Positions 1 to 7,345 of a stretch of DNA of 64,000 bases are shown in pieces. Source of the stretch: Variovorax sp. PBL-E5 (lineage in GTDB: Bacteria > Pseudomonadota > Gammaproteobacteria > Burkholderiales > Burkholderiaceae_C); contig NZ_LR594671.1 of the NCBI RefSeq assembly GCF_901827185.1, positions 5,326,001-5,390,000 of the forward strand, read 5' to 3'. The first letter of the stretch is position 1, and the number at the start of each line of letters is the position of its first letter. The notes beneath the pieces are model-generated. The model had not been told where the DNA came from and ran no database searches. It saw only the letters and a program-made list of their open reading frames with translations. A program made the translations under genes and the position numbers.

Positions 1-452
1 CCGGCCGCATCGAGCGCGAGCGGTACGGGCTCGCCCGGCGCATGCGGCAGCGCGGATGACGCGACCGTCTGCCATGCACCTTCATCGGGCGCGAGGCACT
101 GGCCGCCATCCCAGGGCGTGTGGCTGGAGGCCTTGCGGCCTGCGTGGCCGAGTTGGAGCGCGACGGGGATGTGCGAATGGCGGCGGATCGCTGCCAGCAC
201 GCGGGCCAGCGCGGCTTCGTTGTCGTCCGAATAGAGGCCGAGGTCGCCGAGGGTGATGCGGCCGATGGCTTCGACGGCGGTGGCTTCGATGACCAGCAGG
301 CCTGCGCCGGAGAGCGCGAGCTGGCCCAAATGGATCATGTGCCAGTCGGTGGCGCTGCCCTCCTCGGCGGAGTATTGGCACATGGGGGAGACCATGATGC
401 GGTTGCGGAGGGGCAGCGGGCCGAGGCGATGCGGGGTGAAGAGGGCGCTCAT
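1..452 (-). CDS. NADH:flavin oxidoreductase, Old Yellow Enzyme family (partial)
   Basis: Reverse-strand reading from the ATG at 452 stays open to the window edge, giving the first 150 residues. It starts MSALFTPHRLGPLPLRNRIM and carries PMCQYS with Cys25 and Tyr27, the flavin-tuning Cys and Tyr of the YqjM-like OYE subclass, and HAGRKAS at 103-109. OYEs use FMN and NAD(P)H to reduce activated alkenes or nitro compounds. The C-terminal half lies outside the window. The gene diverges from the TetR gene at 596 with a palindrome between them, an arrangement like nemR-nemA, so control by that repressor is likely. The physiological substrate cannot be told from sequence. Confidence 0.88.
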   Translation of the reverse strand, partial: MSALFTPHRLGPLPLRNRIMVSPMCQYSAEEGSATDWHMIHLGQLALSGAGLLVIEATAVEAIGRITLGDLGLYSDDNEAALARVLAAIRRHSHIPVALQLGHAGRKASSHTPWDGGQCLAPDEGAWQTVASSALPHAPGEPVPLALDAA

Positions 453-548
453 GGAGTGGGCTTGGTGGGGAAGGAGGATTTATATCGAGGGTTCGTGGGG
501 TGTGCTTGCGAAGGGGCATGGGGGCGGTAAGCACCGATTCCACGATAA

Positions 549-570
549 AATCCGAGTGATAACTCGCATT
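549..570. promoter_or_regulatory. Putative TetR operator between the OYE and TetR genes
   Basis: A 22-bp inverted repeat reads AATcCGAGT, then GATA, then ACTCGcATT. One position per arm breaks symmetry. It lies 25 bp before the TetR ATG (596) and about 97 bp before the divergent OYE ATG (452), a normal place for an autoregulatory operator. A near-identical palindrome lies at 2493-2514. Confidence 0.5.
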
Positions 571-595
571 GCTCATTCCCTTTTGGAACGTCGAC

Positions 596-1219
596 ATGAC
601 ACGCAGGGCACTGACAAAACCCAGGAAGCACGCCTCTCAAGAGAGATCGCGCGCGACGGTCGACGCGCTGGTTGAAGCGACAAGTCGCATTTTGGTCAAG
701 GAGGGCTACGACAAGGCCAGTACCAATCGGATCGCCGCGGAAGCGGGCGTGAGCATTGGCTCGCTCTACCAGTACTACCCCAGCAAAGAGGCACTCGTTG
801 CGGCCGTCATCGATCGCCACAATCAGGACATTGCGCGAATCGTCCGTGCCGCCATGGAGGAAGTCGCCTCGCAGCCGGTCGAGAAGGCGGTGCGCAGGCT
901 TGTCGCCGTGGCCATCGAGGCGCATCGCATCGACCCCAAGCTGCATCGCGTCCTTGCAGAGCAGATCCCGCGCACGGGACGCCTTGAGAATGCAGCAGGC
1001 TTCAATCGTGAAAGCCATTCCTTTTTCGTGACCTATCTCAAGACTCACCGTGCCGAACTCCGCGTGACCGACTTCGAACTTGCGGCCTTTGTGTGTGTGA
1101 CGGCCATCGAAGCGCTGGCCCATACTGCCGTGCTGCACCGCGCTGAAATGCTCTCGGATAAGGCGTTGAGAACGCTTGGCGACGAGACTGCGCGCCTCGT
1201 GGTCGGTTATCTGCAATAG
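596..1219 (+). CDS. TetR/AcrR family transcriptional regulator
   Basis: A 207-residue protein with a classical TetR N-terminus. The recognition unit lies at about 43-62 and reads TNRIAAEAGVSIGSLYQYYP, followed by SKEALVAAV. The remainder is an all-helical ligand and dimer domain that I cannot assign to a ligand class. The start is set at ATG 596; a TTG at 569 would add nine residues that do not look like TetR sequence and would overlap the palindrome. It diverges from an OYE gene, so it probably represses an electrophile-inducible reductase and itself. The 3' end abuts a decayed VOC remnant on the other strand. Confidence 0.9.
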   Translation: MTRRALTKPRKHASQERSRATVDALVEATSRILVKEGYDKASTNRIAAEAGVSIGSLYQYYPSKEALVAAVIDRHNQDIARIVRAAMEEVASQPVEKAVRRLVAVAIEAHRIDPKLHRVLAEQIPRTGRLENAAGFNRESHSFFVTYLKTHRAELRVTDFELAAFVCVTAIEALAHTAVLHRAEMLSDKALRTLGDETARLVVGYLQ

Positions 1220-1435
1220 TCGTGCTCCCCGGAAGAACCACGCTGCTTCAAATATCACTGCGCTGCCACAGGCTTCCTCTGGAGAGACGATCAGCTTTCC
1301 ATCCGGCGTATCGATCATCCGTTGCCAGTGCAAGACTTCGGATATGGGCTGACCTTGGGCGATATAGGCTTCGCGCACTTTCTCGATGTCGTCGGTACCG
1401 AGATGCATGATGTGCCGGCCTGTTGCGAGATCACA
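1220..1435 (-). pseudogene. Remnant of a VOC (glyoxalase-like) protein, C-terminal half
   Basis: Reverse-strand reading after the TGA at 1436-1438 gives about 70 codons with protein-like composition, including GRHIMHLGTDDIEKVREAYI and SPEEACGSAVIFEAAW. The pattern of an early His, a DDIE/VREAYIAQG helix and a late Glu in FEA resembles one VOC half-domain. It has no convincing start, and the open frame then runs uselessly through the antisense of the TetR gene. It sits directly against the broken end of the ICMT-like gene. The family assignment is tentative; that it is a fragment is clearer. Confidence 0.4.
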
Positions 1436-1454
1436 TCATCAAGCTGCGCGGTGA

Positions 1455-1862
1455 TCAGACTTGCTTCCTCTCGAGGCTTTCGCACCCAGTAATCTTTCTG
1501 TAGACGCCCTGAGCGATCAACTGGTGATCCTGCGTCAATTCCAGGGTCACGGACCCATTCTTCCCGAGGTCCGCATGCGAACGCCAGAAAAGCCATATGC
1601 CCGCTGCCATGAGAGCGGTGCCGGGCCAGATCGAGAATGCCGGGAGGTGGTAGTTCGCCGAGCTGAAAGCGGGCGAAGCGGCGACCACCAGCGGGATCCC
1701 GACCTGGCACAAGCCGACGAACACCACCAGCGACTCATCCACGATGGTGGCATTGCTTATCGACCTTTCACTCGACGGCAACCTGAGCTTGAACGCTGTG
1801 CGTACAGCCACATAGGCGGATATGCCCATGAAGAAGACGATGATTGAAAGTGTGGACGGCAT
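1455..1862 (-). pseudogene. Isoprenylcysteine carboxyl methyltransferase-like membrane protein, truncated
   Basis: From the ATG at 1862 the protein starts MPSTLSIIVFFMGISAYVAV and has about three membrane segments, then FWRSHADLGKNGSVTLEL and HQLIAQGVYRKI. In the ICMT/DUF1295-like methyltransferases the last motif continues into an Arg-His-Pro-Met-Tyr motif and a final helix pair with the cofactor-binding site. Here it changes to an unrelated tail (TGCESLERKQV) and stops. The catalytic end is therefore missing. It lies 37 bp downstream of the intact DinB gene in the same direction and was probably in one operon with it. Confidence 0.55.
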
Positions 1863-1899
1863 GGTTGATTGTCTTTGCGTATGAATCTGCGCATCGCAT

Positions 1900-2457
1900 T
1901 CAGGTCGAGGCTTCGAGAAAGTCCGTGATTCCATCCCGGCTCGGGGTGATGCCTTTCAATTGAAGAACGGCGCCGGCATTGCCTCGGTGATAGTTTCCGT
2001 GCAGGCATACATGCAGAATGATTTCACCTCGCGTCATGCGGGCGGGCTTTCCGCTGGTGAAGACGAAGTCGATCGGCTGCTCAAAATCGTTCTCTTCAAG
2101 GCTACTCACATAAGAGACGTACCAGTCGTCGACTTCCCGCGTGCTATTCGCGAGTGTCTGAAGTTCCGGCATCTCTTCAGACCGCGCCGCGCGAAACGCA
2201 TGAGGCAGTCCTTGCAGGTGATGCTGGAAGATTCTGTCGACCACGTGGATATGGTCCAGGATGCGAAACATGATGGAAGCATCCTCCGGGCTCAGTTGAC
2301 CGAAATTCCGGTTCGCCGCTTCATAGAGGCCGCTGTCGGCCCATCGCTTCATGGCAACAAGCTGTGCGTAAGGTTGACGGAGCACGAGAGGTGCTCCTGC
2401 GTGATGGGGTCCCGCTCCACGGATCTGTCCTGTCGATGAAATTTTCCCGACGCTCAT
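1900..2457 (-). CDS. DinB family protein
   Basis: A 185-residue protein that fits the DinB/YfiT four-helix bundle: an early helix with YAQLVAMKRWADSG, a central His-rich helix (ILDHIHVVDRIFQHHLQG) and the C-terminal HVCLHGNYHRGNAGAVLQ. The three His positions expected for a divalent metal site are visible (DHIHV, HGNYH). Members include thiol-dependent transferases and hydrolases, so no reaction is assigned. A GGGAG lies a few bases before the ATG at 2457. The palindrome at 2493-2514 lies just upstream, so repression by a TetR protein is likely. Confidence 0.8.
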   Translation of the reverse strand: MSVGKISSTGQIRGAGPHHAGAPLVLRQPYAQLVAMKRWADSGLYEAANRNFGQLSPEDASIMFRILDHIHVVDRIFQHHLQGLPHAFRAARSEEMPELQTLANSTREVDDWYVSYVSSLEENDFEQPIDFVFTSGKPARMTRGEIILHVCLHGNYHRGNAGAVLQLKGITPSRDGITDFLEAST

Positions 2458-2492
2458 AGCTACTCCCGTTCAAGTGCGTTGTGTGTAGAAAT

Positions 2493-2514
2493 AATACGAG
2501 CGACCGCTCGTATT
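2493..2514. promoter_or_regulatory. Putative TetR operator upstream of the DinB gene
   Basis: A perfect palindrome: AATACGAGCG, then AC, then CGCTCGTATT. It lies 35 bp upstream of the DinB ATG and 25 bp upstream of the start of a decayed TetR gene on the other strand. It follows the same pattern (AATnCGAG, six bases, CTCGnATT) as the palindrome in front of the intact TetR gene at 596, with 16 of 22 bases equal. Confidence 0.55.
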
Positions 2515-2539
2515 TTCTACTCGCATTCGGAACACCGGC

Positions 2540-2774
2540 ATGGCGCGCGAGCCACCTGACGAGACACGCAAGCATGCCTCTCACAGCTCGCATTTCGGTC
2601 TGCAAGACGATCATCGGCGCGATTGAACAGTTCGAGGAAACACGCCTGCTCGATGTCGCGATGAACCGCGCCACGCTGTGGCTCGGGCCCTCTTCGCGAT
2701 GGGCAACGCCACTGATCGAGCGCGTGCGAGCGCAATTGAAGCAGTTGCAGGTGGAGTGGTCGGACATGGGCTGA
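2540..2774 (+). pseudogene. Decayed TetR family regulator
   Basis: An ATG at 2540 gives MAREPPDETRKHAS, which looks like a TetR start, but the frame ends about 15 codons later. Another frame then gives KTIIGAIEQFEETRLLDVAMNRATLW, similar to the first helices of a TetR protein, with a short tail IERVRAQLKQLQVEW before the stop at 2774. The helix-turn-helix and most of the ligand domain are missing. The position, divergent from dinB with an operator between, fits a former local repressor. The similarity is judged by eye. Confidence 0.35.
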
Positions 2775-2821
2775 CCTGGCCAACGATCATGAGGATCTTG
2801 AAGAGTCGACTCGACGCGGTC

Positions 2822-2959
2822 TCACCGCCGCAGTCCCGCACACCCCCTTGCCGGGTCGATACCGCGCTGCTGCGGCGCCAGCCGGCACAGCAGCGAGTTG
2901 GTCGCGAAGGCGAGCATGGCGGCAGCGGTGAGCAGGATGACCTGCCCTCCGGGCTGGTT
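2822..2959 (-). pseudogene. N-terminal fragment of an EamA/DMT family transporter
   Basis: The reverse strand reads QVILLTAAAMLAFATNSLLC followed by RLAPQQRGIDPARG and then a TGA at 2822. EamA-family transporters often begin with this first membrane helix (LAFATNSLLCRLAL, then IDP). The other nine or so helices are absent. The fragment lies immediately downstream of the DUF2182 gene, which suggests that an insertion or deletion joined unrelated pieces here. Confidence 0.42.
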
Positions 2960-2978
2960 GTCGGATGCGTTGCGAACC

Positions 2979-3797
2979 TCAGGCATGGGCCGCCACCACG
3001 ACCAGCGCCCAGCCCAGCAGCGCGACGCCCAGCGGCGCGCTCAGGCGCCGGCCCCAGGGCATGTTCTTCTCGATCGCCATCACGGCGGCCAGCACCAGCA
3101 TCCAGCCCAGGCTGCCGGTGCCGAAGGCGAACATCAGCAGCATCAGCGCCCAGCAGCATCCCACGCAATACAGGCCATGGTGCGCGCCCAGCAGGAAGGC
3201 CTGGCGCGCGGGCGCCGGGCCGTGCCAGCGGGCGATCACGAAGCCCAGAGGCGTGCGGCATTTGTCGAGGCACCGGTACTTGAGCCGGCTGAACTGGAAG
3301 GCGCCGGCCAGCGCGATGACGGCCGCGCCGATCAGCCAGCCATGCCAGGCCAGCGTGGGTGATTTCGCGAGCACGGACAGCAGCGCCGTGTGCAGCCCAT
3401 GGGCCAGCAGCCCGAAGGCGCCCCACGCCGCCATGTAGCCGAGACCGAGCAGCAGCATCAGGCGGCGATGGTCCGCGCGCCGCGCGGTCATCCGGTCGAA
3501 CACGTCGAACAGGGGCAAGGTGGTGGGCAGCATCATGGCAGCGGTCATCAGTACCCAGGCAAGGGCATAGAGCAATCCGGGCAGCCACCATTCGCCGGCG
3601 GGCAGGGCGCGGCACAGGAAGGCGGCCGGGCCTGAGGCCATCCAGTCCCCGTGCTCGAGGTAGCGTCCCCAGGGGCTGCGCGCCCAGGCCCACAGCACCA
3701 CCCACGCCAGCACGACCAGCGCAGCCAGCAGCGGCAGAAACACTCGGCGGTGGCGCGCGGGGCCGGCCAGCGGTACCGCACGCGCGGCGGCGGGCAT
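2979..3797 (-). CDS. DUF2182 domain integral membrane protein
   Basis: A 272-residue membrane protein with about six hydrophobic segments. It carries the DUF2182 hallmarks: LMTAAMMLPTTLPLFDVFDR in the second segment, and a late HHGLYCVGCCWALMLLMFAFG with a Cys pair and His residues inside the membrane, which explains the old label 'predicted metal-binding membrane protein'. It begins 10 bp after the stop of a DUF1326 gene, and the two families commonly occur together. They probably act as a pair at the membrane, possibly in metal handling. The biochemical role is not established here. Confidence 0.85.
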   Translation of the reverse strand: MPAAARAVPLAGPARHRRVFLPLLAALVVLAWVVLWAWARSPWGRYLEHGDWMASGPAAFLCRALPAGEWWLPGLLYALAWVLMTAAMMLPTTLPLFDVFDRMTARRADHRRLMLLLGLGYMAAWGAFGLLAHGLHTALLSVLAKSPTLAWHGWLIGAAVIALAGAFQFSRLKYRCLDKCRTPLGFVIARWHGPAPARQAFLLGAHHGLYCVGCCWALMLLMFAFGTGSLGWMLVLAAVMAIEKNMPWGRRLSAPLGVALLGWALVVVAAHA

Positions 3798-3807
3798 GGC
3801 GGGGCGC

Positions 3808-4410
3808 TCAAGCGTCGAACACGAAGGTGCTTTGCAGCGCGTTGTGGTTCTTGATGTCCAGGTCGATGCCCAGGGCGGCGTTCTTCGAGCGGTAGGTCGG
3901 CGCCTTGCCGACGAAGACCGGCGCGCCCGGCACGGTCGAGAACACGGTGTCGGACAGCACGGTCTGGCCGCCGGTCGCGCCGCGGTAGGGCTCCAGTTCG
4001 GCGTAGTAGTCGCTGCCGATCGACAGCTTGCCGCTGCCCTCGTTCACGTGAAAGTCGATCTTGGCGCGCTCCACCGACACCACGGTGCCGATCAGCTTGG
4101 CGAGATCGGCGATCGGCCCGCCGGCCTGGCCGGTGTAGACCTTGAGCAGCATCTCTTCCTGCTCCTTGGAGGCGTTGTCGTCCACGAAGATCGCGGCCGT
4201 CCAGTTGCCCTGCAGGATGTTGCCGGGCACATGGGCCACGGCGGCGATGGTGTTGCCGCCGACGTCGAGGCCATCGACCGTGCCCTTGTCGATGCGCCAG
4301 GCGACGATGGTGTCGCAGGTCCCGTTGTCCGGATCCTCTCCGATCCAGCACGGACACAGGACATTGCAGTTGCAGACCTCCAGCAGACGACCTTCCAGGT
4401 GATAGCTCAT
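3808..4410 (-). CDS. DUF1326 domain-containing protein
   Basis: A 200-residue soluble protein that begins MSYHLEGRLLEVCNCNVLCP. Cysteines at 13, 15, 19, 21 and 32 form a dense cluster (CNCNVLCPC, then TCDT), the signature of DUF1326 and a plausible metal-binding site. There is no signal peptide or membrane helix. It is the first gene of a two-gene unit with the DUF2182 membrane protein. The function is unknown; the cysteines and the partner suggest metal sensing or delivery, which is inference. Confidence 0.85.
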   Translation of the reverse strand: MSYHLEGRLLEVCNCNVLCPCWIGEDPDNGTCDTIVAWRIDKGTVDGLDVGGNTIAAVAHVPGNILQGNWTAAIFVDDNASKEQEEMLLKVYTGQAGGPIADLAKLIGTVVSVERAKIDFHVNEGSGKLSIGSDYYAELEPYRGATGGQTVLSDTVFSTVPGAPVFVGKAPTYRSKNAALGIDLDIKNHNALQSTFVFDA

Positions 4411-4699
4411 AGCAAGCTCCTTGTGCGTTGAATGGCCAGCCTCACTGACTCGGAACTTGTCGCCGCGGCTGAGGCGGCAAGGAGAAAAATGCTACGCCGC
4501 CGCGCGGGGCGCGTCCATGTGCCAGATGGCCGAGGCCCCCGGGGCCTGCTGCGAACCGGCGGCACGGACCGTTCGACCTGGCCGTCCGAGGGGACGGGCG
4601 CGGCGGCAGGCGGCGAGAAATGGGCAAACCATTGAATTCAAGGATTTGCAATGACCGCCTGTGCACTGCCTCTGTCCGACCCGCCGAGACCGAGCGCGG
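4411..4699. other. Intergenic stretch with no recognisable gene
   Basis: About 290 bases between the DUF1326 start and the antitoxin remnant. Short open frames exist on both strands but none looks like a known family. The region probably contains the promoter of the DUF1326-DUF2182 unit, but I see no convincing -35/-10 pair. Confidence 0.4.
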
Positions 4700-4838
4700 G
4701 ACGCGCGACCTGCCGTCGTTTTCCGCCACCGAGCTGGCCTCGGACATGCAGAAGATGACCCGCACGGTGATGGCACGAGGCGCGGTAGTGATCACGCGGC
4801 ATGAGTAGCCGTCGATGGTGCTGATGTCTCGATTCACG
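4700..4838 (+). pseudogene. Phd/YefM-type antitoxin remnant with internal stop
   Basis: The frame reads SFSATELASDMQKMTRTVMA followed by RGAVVITRHE and a TAG at 4806-4808, then continues PSMVLMSRF in the same frame. Phd/YefM antitoxins have this layout: SATE at the DNA-binding start, then a G-x-VVITRH strand, then a residue (often Gln or Lys) before PSMVLMS. The TAG therefore looks like a nonsense change of a CAG or AAG codon. Beyond SRF the match is lost, so the toxin-neutralising tail is also missing, and no toxin gene follows. The original start is unclear. Confidence 0.55.
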
Positions 4839-4949
4839 TTGCCCGAATCCCATCGCTTCGTAGCCTTCTCCGGCCTTGGTAGCGCATTCCGCCGGTTCCC
4901 TCCACGGAGGCTTGTCCAACACCTGCCTTCAGGCTGTTGTCGCGCTCGG

Positions 4950-5256
4950 CGCTGTCGTGGCGCACGGGCAGGTATGGGACAACCCTCGATCAGGGCGAGG
5001 CGCTCGCGTTCTACGTCGACAAGCTCGGCTTTCGCGTCCACACCGATGTGCGCAACGGCGACTATCGCCAAGGGCGCGATGCCGCCGCTGGTGCTGACCG
5101 TGGACCACTGCCGCACCGCGTACGAGCGCATGCGCGCCGCGGGCGTGGAGTTCACGCAGGAACCCACGGACCGCTACGGCGCCGTGGACGCGGGCTTTCG
5201 CGACCCGTCGGGCAACGGCTGGAAGATGACCGAGCCGCGCCGCTGCGGCGGCACGG
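4950..5256 (+). pseudogene. VOC (glyoxalase-like) gene with frameshift and internal deletion
   Basis: Two frames carry parts of one VOC protein. One (about 4985-5067) gives LDQGEALAFYVDKLGFRVHT and then DVRNGDYR. A different frame from the ATG at 5079 gives PPLVLTVDHCRTAYERMRAA, then GVEFTQEPTDRYGAVDAGFR, then DPSGNGWKMTEPR. In intact relatives roughly 40 residues separate the two halves; they are missing here. The 3' end touches the stop of the convergent ABC substrate-binding gene. The reading frame cannot give a functional protein. Confidence 0.6.
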
Positions 5257-5259
5257 GGT

Positions 5260-6357
5260 CTACGACTTGAACGACTTCGCCATGTCGACGATGGCCTGCT
5301 TGTCGAAGGCATTGATATCGTCGATCAGCTCGTTGGTGAAGAGGCGGTTCGGGTCACCCAGTTGGTCGGCGAGCTTGGGGTCCTTGCTGCTTTCGGCGGT
5401 CATCTCGATGTTGGTCTTCCACTCGGAGAGCGACGACGCGCCGATGCGCTGATCGGGGTCGTCGGGGCGGCGCATCCAGCTGTTCCTGCGGTCCTTGAGG
5501 ATGAAGGCGAGTTCCTTGCGCGCATCGTCCTCGCTGCGGCCCTTGGGCTTGCTTTCGGGATACACCGCCCAATGCAGGTCGATGCCCGCGTTGAGGTTGT
5601 TGTAGGAGAAGAGGGTGGACTTGGCGATGCCCTGGAACAGCGCCACCAGCGCCTTGCGCTCCTTCTTGAGAAGGTCGCGCGTCACGCACAGCCAGCCCGA
5701 TCCCACCTGCGCGAACTTCGGCGTCAACGGCACATAGCGCAGCTGGGTGCCCACCAGCTCGATGCGCGCGGCCGCGGTGTCGAAGGCCACCAATGCATCG
5801 ACGCGGTCGTTGTCGATCGCCGCACCGGCCGGCGCGCCGTCGCCGATGGCGATGTATTCGCACTTGTCGTCGCTGAGTCCCAGCTCGGCCAGCATGGTCT
5901 TGGTGACCACGATGCCGGCGTCGCCCTGGTTGCGCACGCCGATGCGCTTTCCGGCCAGATCCGCCGCCGTCTTGATCGGACTGCCCGGCTTGACCACGAT
6001 CACGTTGGCATTGCGCGGCAGCCACTTGTAGACGCTCACGAAGTCGAGGCTCGGGTCCTTGGCCATCGCCGGCAGCAGGATGCCGGGCACCGCGGGGCCG
6101 AAATCGACGTGGCCGGCGCGCAGCATCTGCATCGCCTGCGTCATGCTCGACATGTTGACGTACTCGACGTCCACGCCATGGGGCTTGTAGAAGTTGAGCC
6201 GCGGGTCCTGGCCCGCGGTCACGAAGCACTGCTGCGGATCATTGACCGCGGCCGTGTTCGCCACTCTCATGACTCGCAGCTTCTGCGCCAGTGCCGGCAA
6301 GCTGCCGGCGAGACCGAGGGCACCGAGGCCCAGGCCGAAATCGCGTCGCGTCCACAT
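5260..6357 (-). CDS. NitT/TauT-type ABC transporter substrate-binding protein
   Basis: A 365-residue periplasmic binding protein. The start at ATG 6357 gives MWTRRDFGLGLGALGLAGSL ending in ALAQ, a twin-arginine-like signal (RRDFG). The mature part has SsuA/TauA/NMT1 features: NFYKPHGVDVEYV, MLRAGHVDFGPA, TAADLAGKRIGVRNQGDAG and DRVDALVAFDTAAARIEL. It would capture a small ligand and hand it to the permease and ATPase encoded upstream. It is the last gene of an operon with ring-cleavage-type enzymes, so an aromatic or related acid is the likely ligand rather than a sulfonate. That assignment is contextual only. Confidence 0.88.
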   Translation of the reverse strand: MWTRRDFGLGLGALGLAGSLPALAQKLRVMRVANTAAVNDPQQCFVTAGQDPRLNFYKPHGVDVEYVNMSSMTQAMQMLRAGHVDFGPAVPGILLPAMAKDPSLDFVSVYKWLPRNANVIVVKPGSPIKTAADLAGKRIGVRNQGDAGIVVTKTMLAELGLSDDKCEYIAIGDGAPAGAAIDNDRVDALVAFDTAAARIELVGTQLRYVPLTPKFAQVGSGWLCVTRDLLKKERKALVALFQGIAKSTLFSYNNLNAGIDLHWAVYPESKPKGRSEDDARKELAFILKDRRNSWMRRPDDPDQRIGASSLSEWKTNIEMTAESSKDPKLADQLGDPNRLFTNELIDDINAFDKQAIVDMAKSFKS

Positions 6358-6442
6358 GGTCCACTCCTCGCCGGCACTGCGCCGGCACATTGCAAGAAAC
6401 AAGCATCGCGCGGCTGGAAGCGCCCGCCGCACAAGGGCGCAT

Positions 6443-7330
6443 TCAAACGTTCACGGCGGGCTGCGAGCTGTCGGCCGGCATCCAGTGCAGCACCCGCCGC
6501 TGCACGCGGCGCAACAGGCCCGTCAGCAGGATGCCGATCACCGACAGCACGACGCACACCGCGAAGCTGCCGGCGGTGTCGGCCTGCGCTTCCATCTGCA
6601 GGATCAGCACGCCCAGCCCGGCCTGCGCACCGACGAACTCGCCCACCACGGCGCCGACCACGCTGAAGGCGGCGGCCATGTTCAGGCCCGCGAAGATGTA
6701 GGGCAAGGCGCTCGGGAACTTGGCCTTGCGAAAGATCTGCCAGCGTGTGGCGGACAGCGAGCGCAGCAGATCGATGCGGTCGGGGTCCACCGCCTTGAAG
6801 CCCGCGATGCTGGTCACCAGCACGGGGAAGAAAGTGAGCAGGCAGATGATCATCACCTTGGAGCTGATGCCGAAGCCGAGCCAGACCACGATGATCGGCG
6901 CCACCGCCACCTTGGGCACGCTCTGCAGCGCGGCCACGTAGGGGCCCAGCAGCGTCTCCAGCTTCGGCATCTGCGAGACCACGATGCCGATCGCCAGGCC
7001 GACGCCGCCGCCGATGAAGAAGCCCAGCAGGATCTCGCCGAGGGTGACGCCGCCGTGGTACCAGAAGCCGTCCTTGGCCATCGGTCCGGTGGCCAGACCG
7101 CGCCACAGCGCGACGACGATGTCGCTGACCGGCGGGATCAGGTACTTCGATGCCTTGAACAGCCGCGTCGCCGCTTCCCACGCGCCGAGCAGCGTGATCA
7201 ACAACAGGATGGATTGCACGCGCGTCGATGCCAGCGGGTTGGCGCGTCGCGGGCGCGGCGCCTGCACCGGCCTGGCAGCGGCATCGTGGGTCTGCGGGGT
7301 GGAACCGGAGTTCATCATGGCGGTGGTCAT
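6443..7330 (-). CDS. ABC transporter permease, SsuC/TauC type
   Basis: A 295-residue inner-membrane protein with about six membrane helices. It has the permease coupling motif region IAGFKAVDPDRIDLLRSLSA followed by TRWQIFRKAKFPSALPYIFA (an EAA-like loop that docks on the ATPase). The N-terminus is an approximately 35-residue cytoplasmic stretch rich in Pro and Arg. It lies between the ATPase gene (stop at 7346) and the binding-protein gene in the same direction. It forms the channel of the uptake system. Confidence 0.92.
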   Translation of the reverse strand: MTTAMMNSGSTPQTHDAAARPVQAPRPRRANPLASTRVQSILLLITLLGAWEAATRLFKASKYLIPPVSDIVVALWRGLATGPMAKDGFWYHGGVTLGEILLGFFIGGGVGLAIGIVVSQMPKLETLLGPYVAALQSVPKVAVAPIIVVWLGFGISSKVMIICLLTFFPVLVTSIAGFKAVDPDRIDLLRSLSATRWQIFRKAKFPSALPYIFAGLNMAAAFSVVGAVVGEFVGAQAGLGVLILQMEAQADTAGSFAVCVVLSVIGILLTGLLRRVQRRVLHWMPADSSQPAVNV

Positions 7331-7345
7331 GGTGGTGCCCTTTCT

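Noticed and set aside
449..1408. A 319-codon reverse frame across the TetR gene
   Set aside because: Only the first 65 or so codons look protein-like (reported as a VOC remnant); the rest is antisense to the TetR gene.
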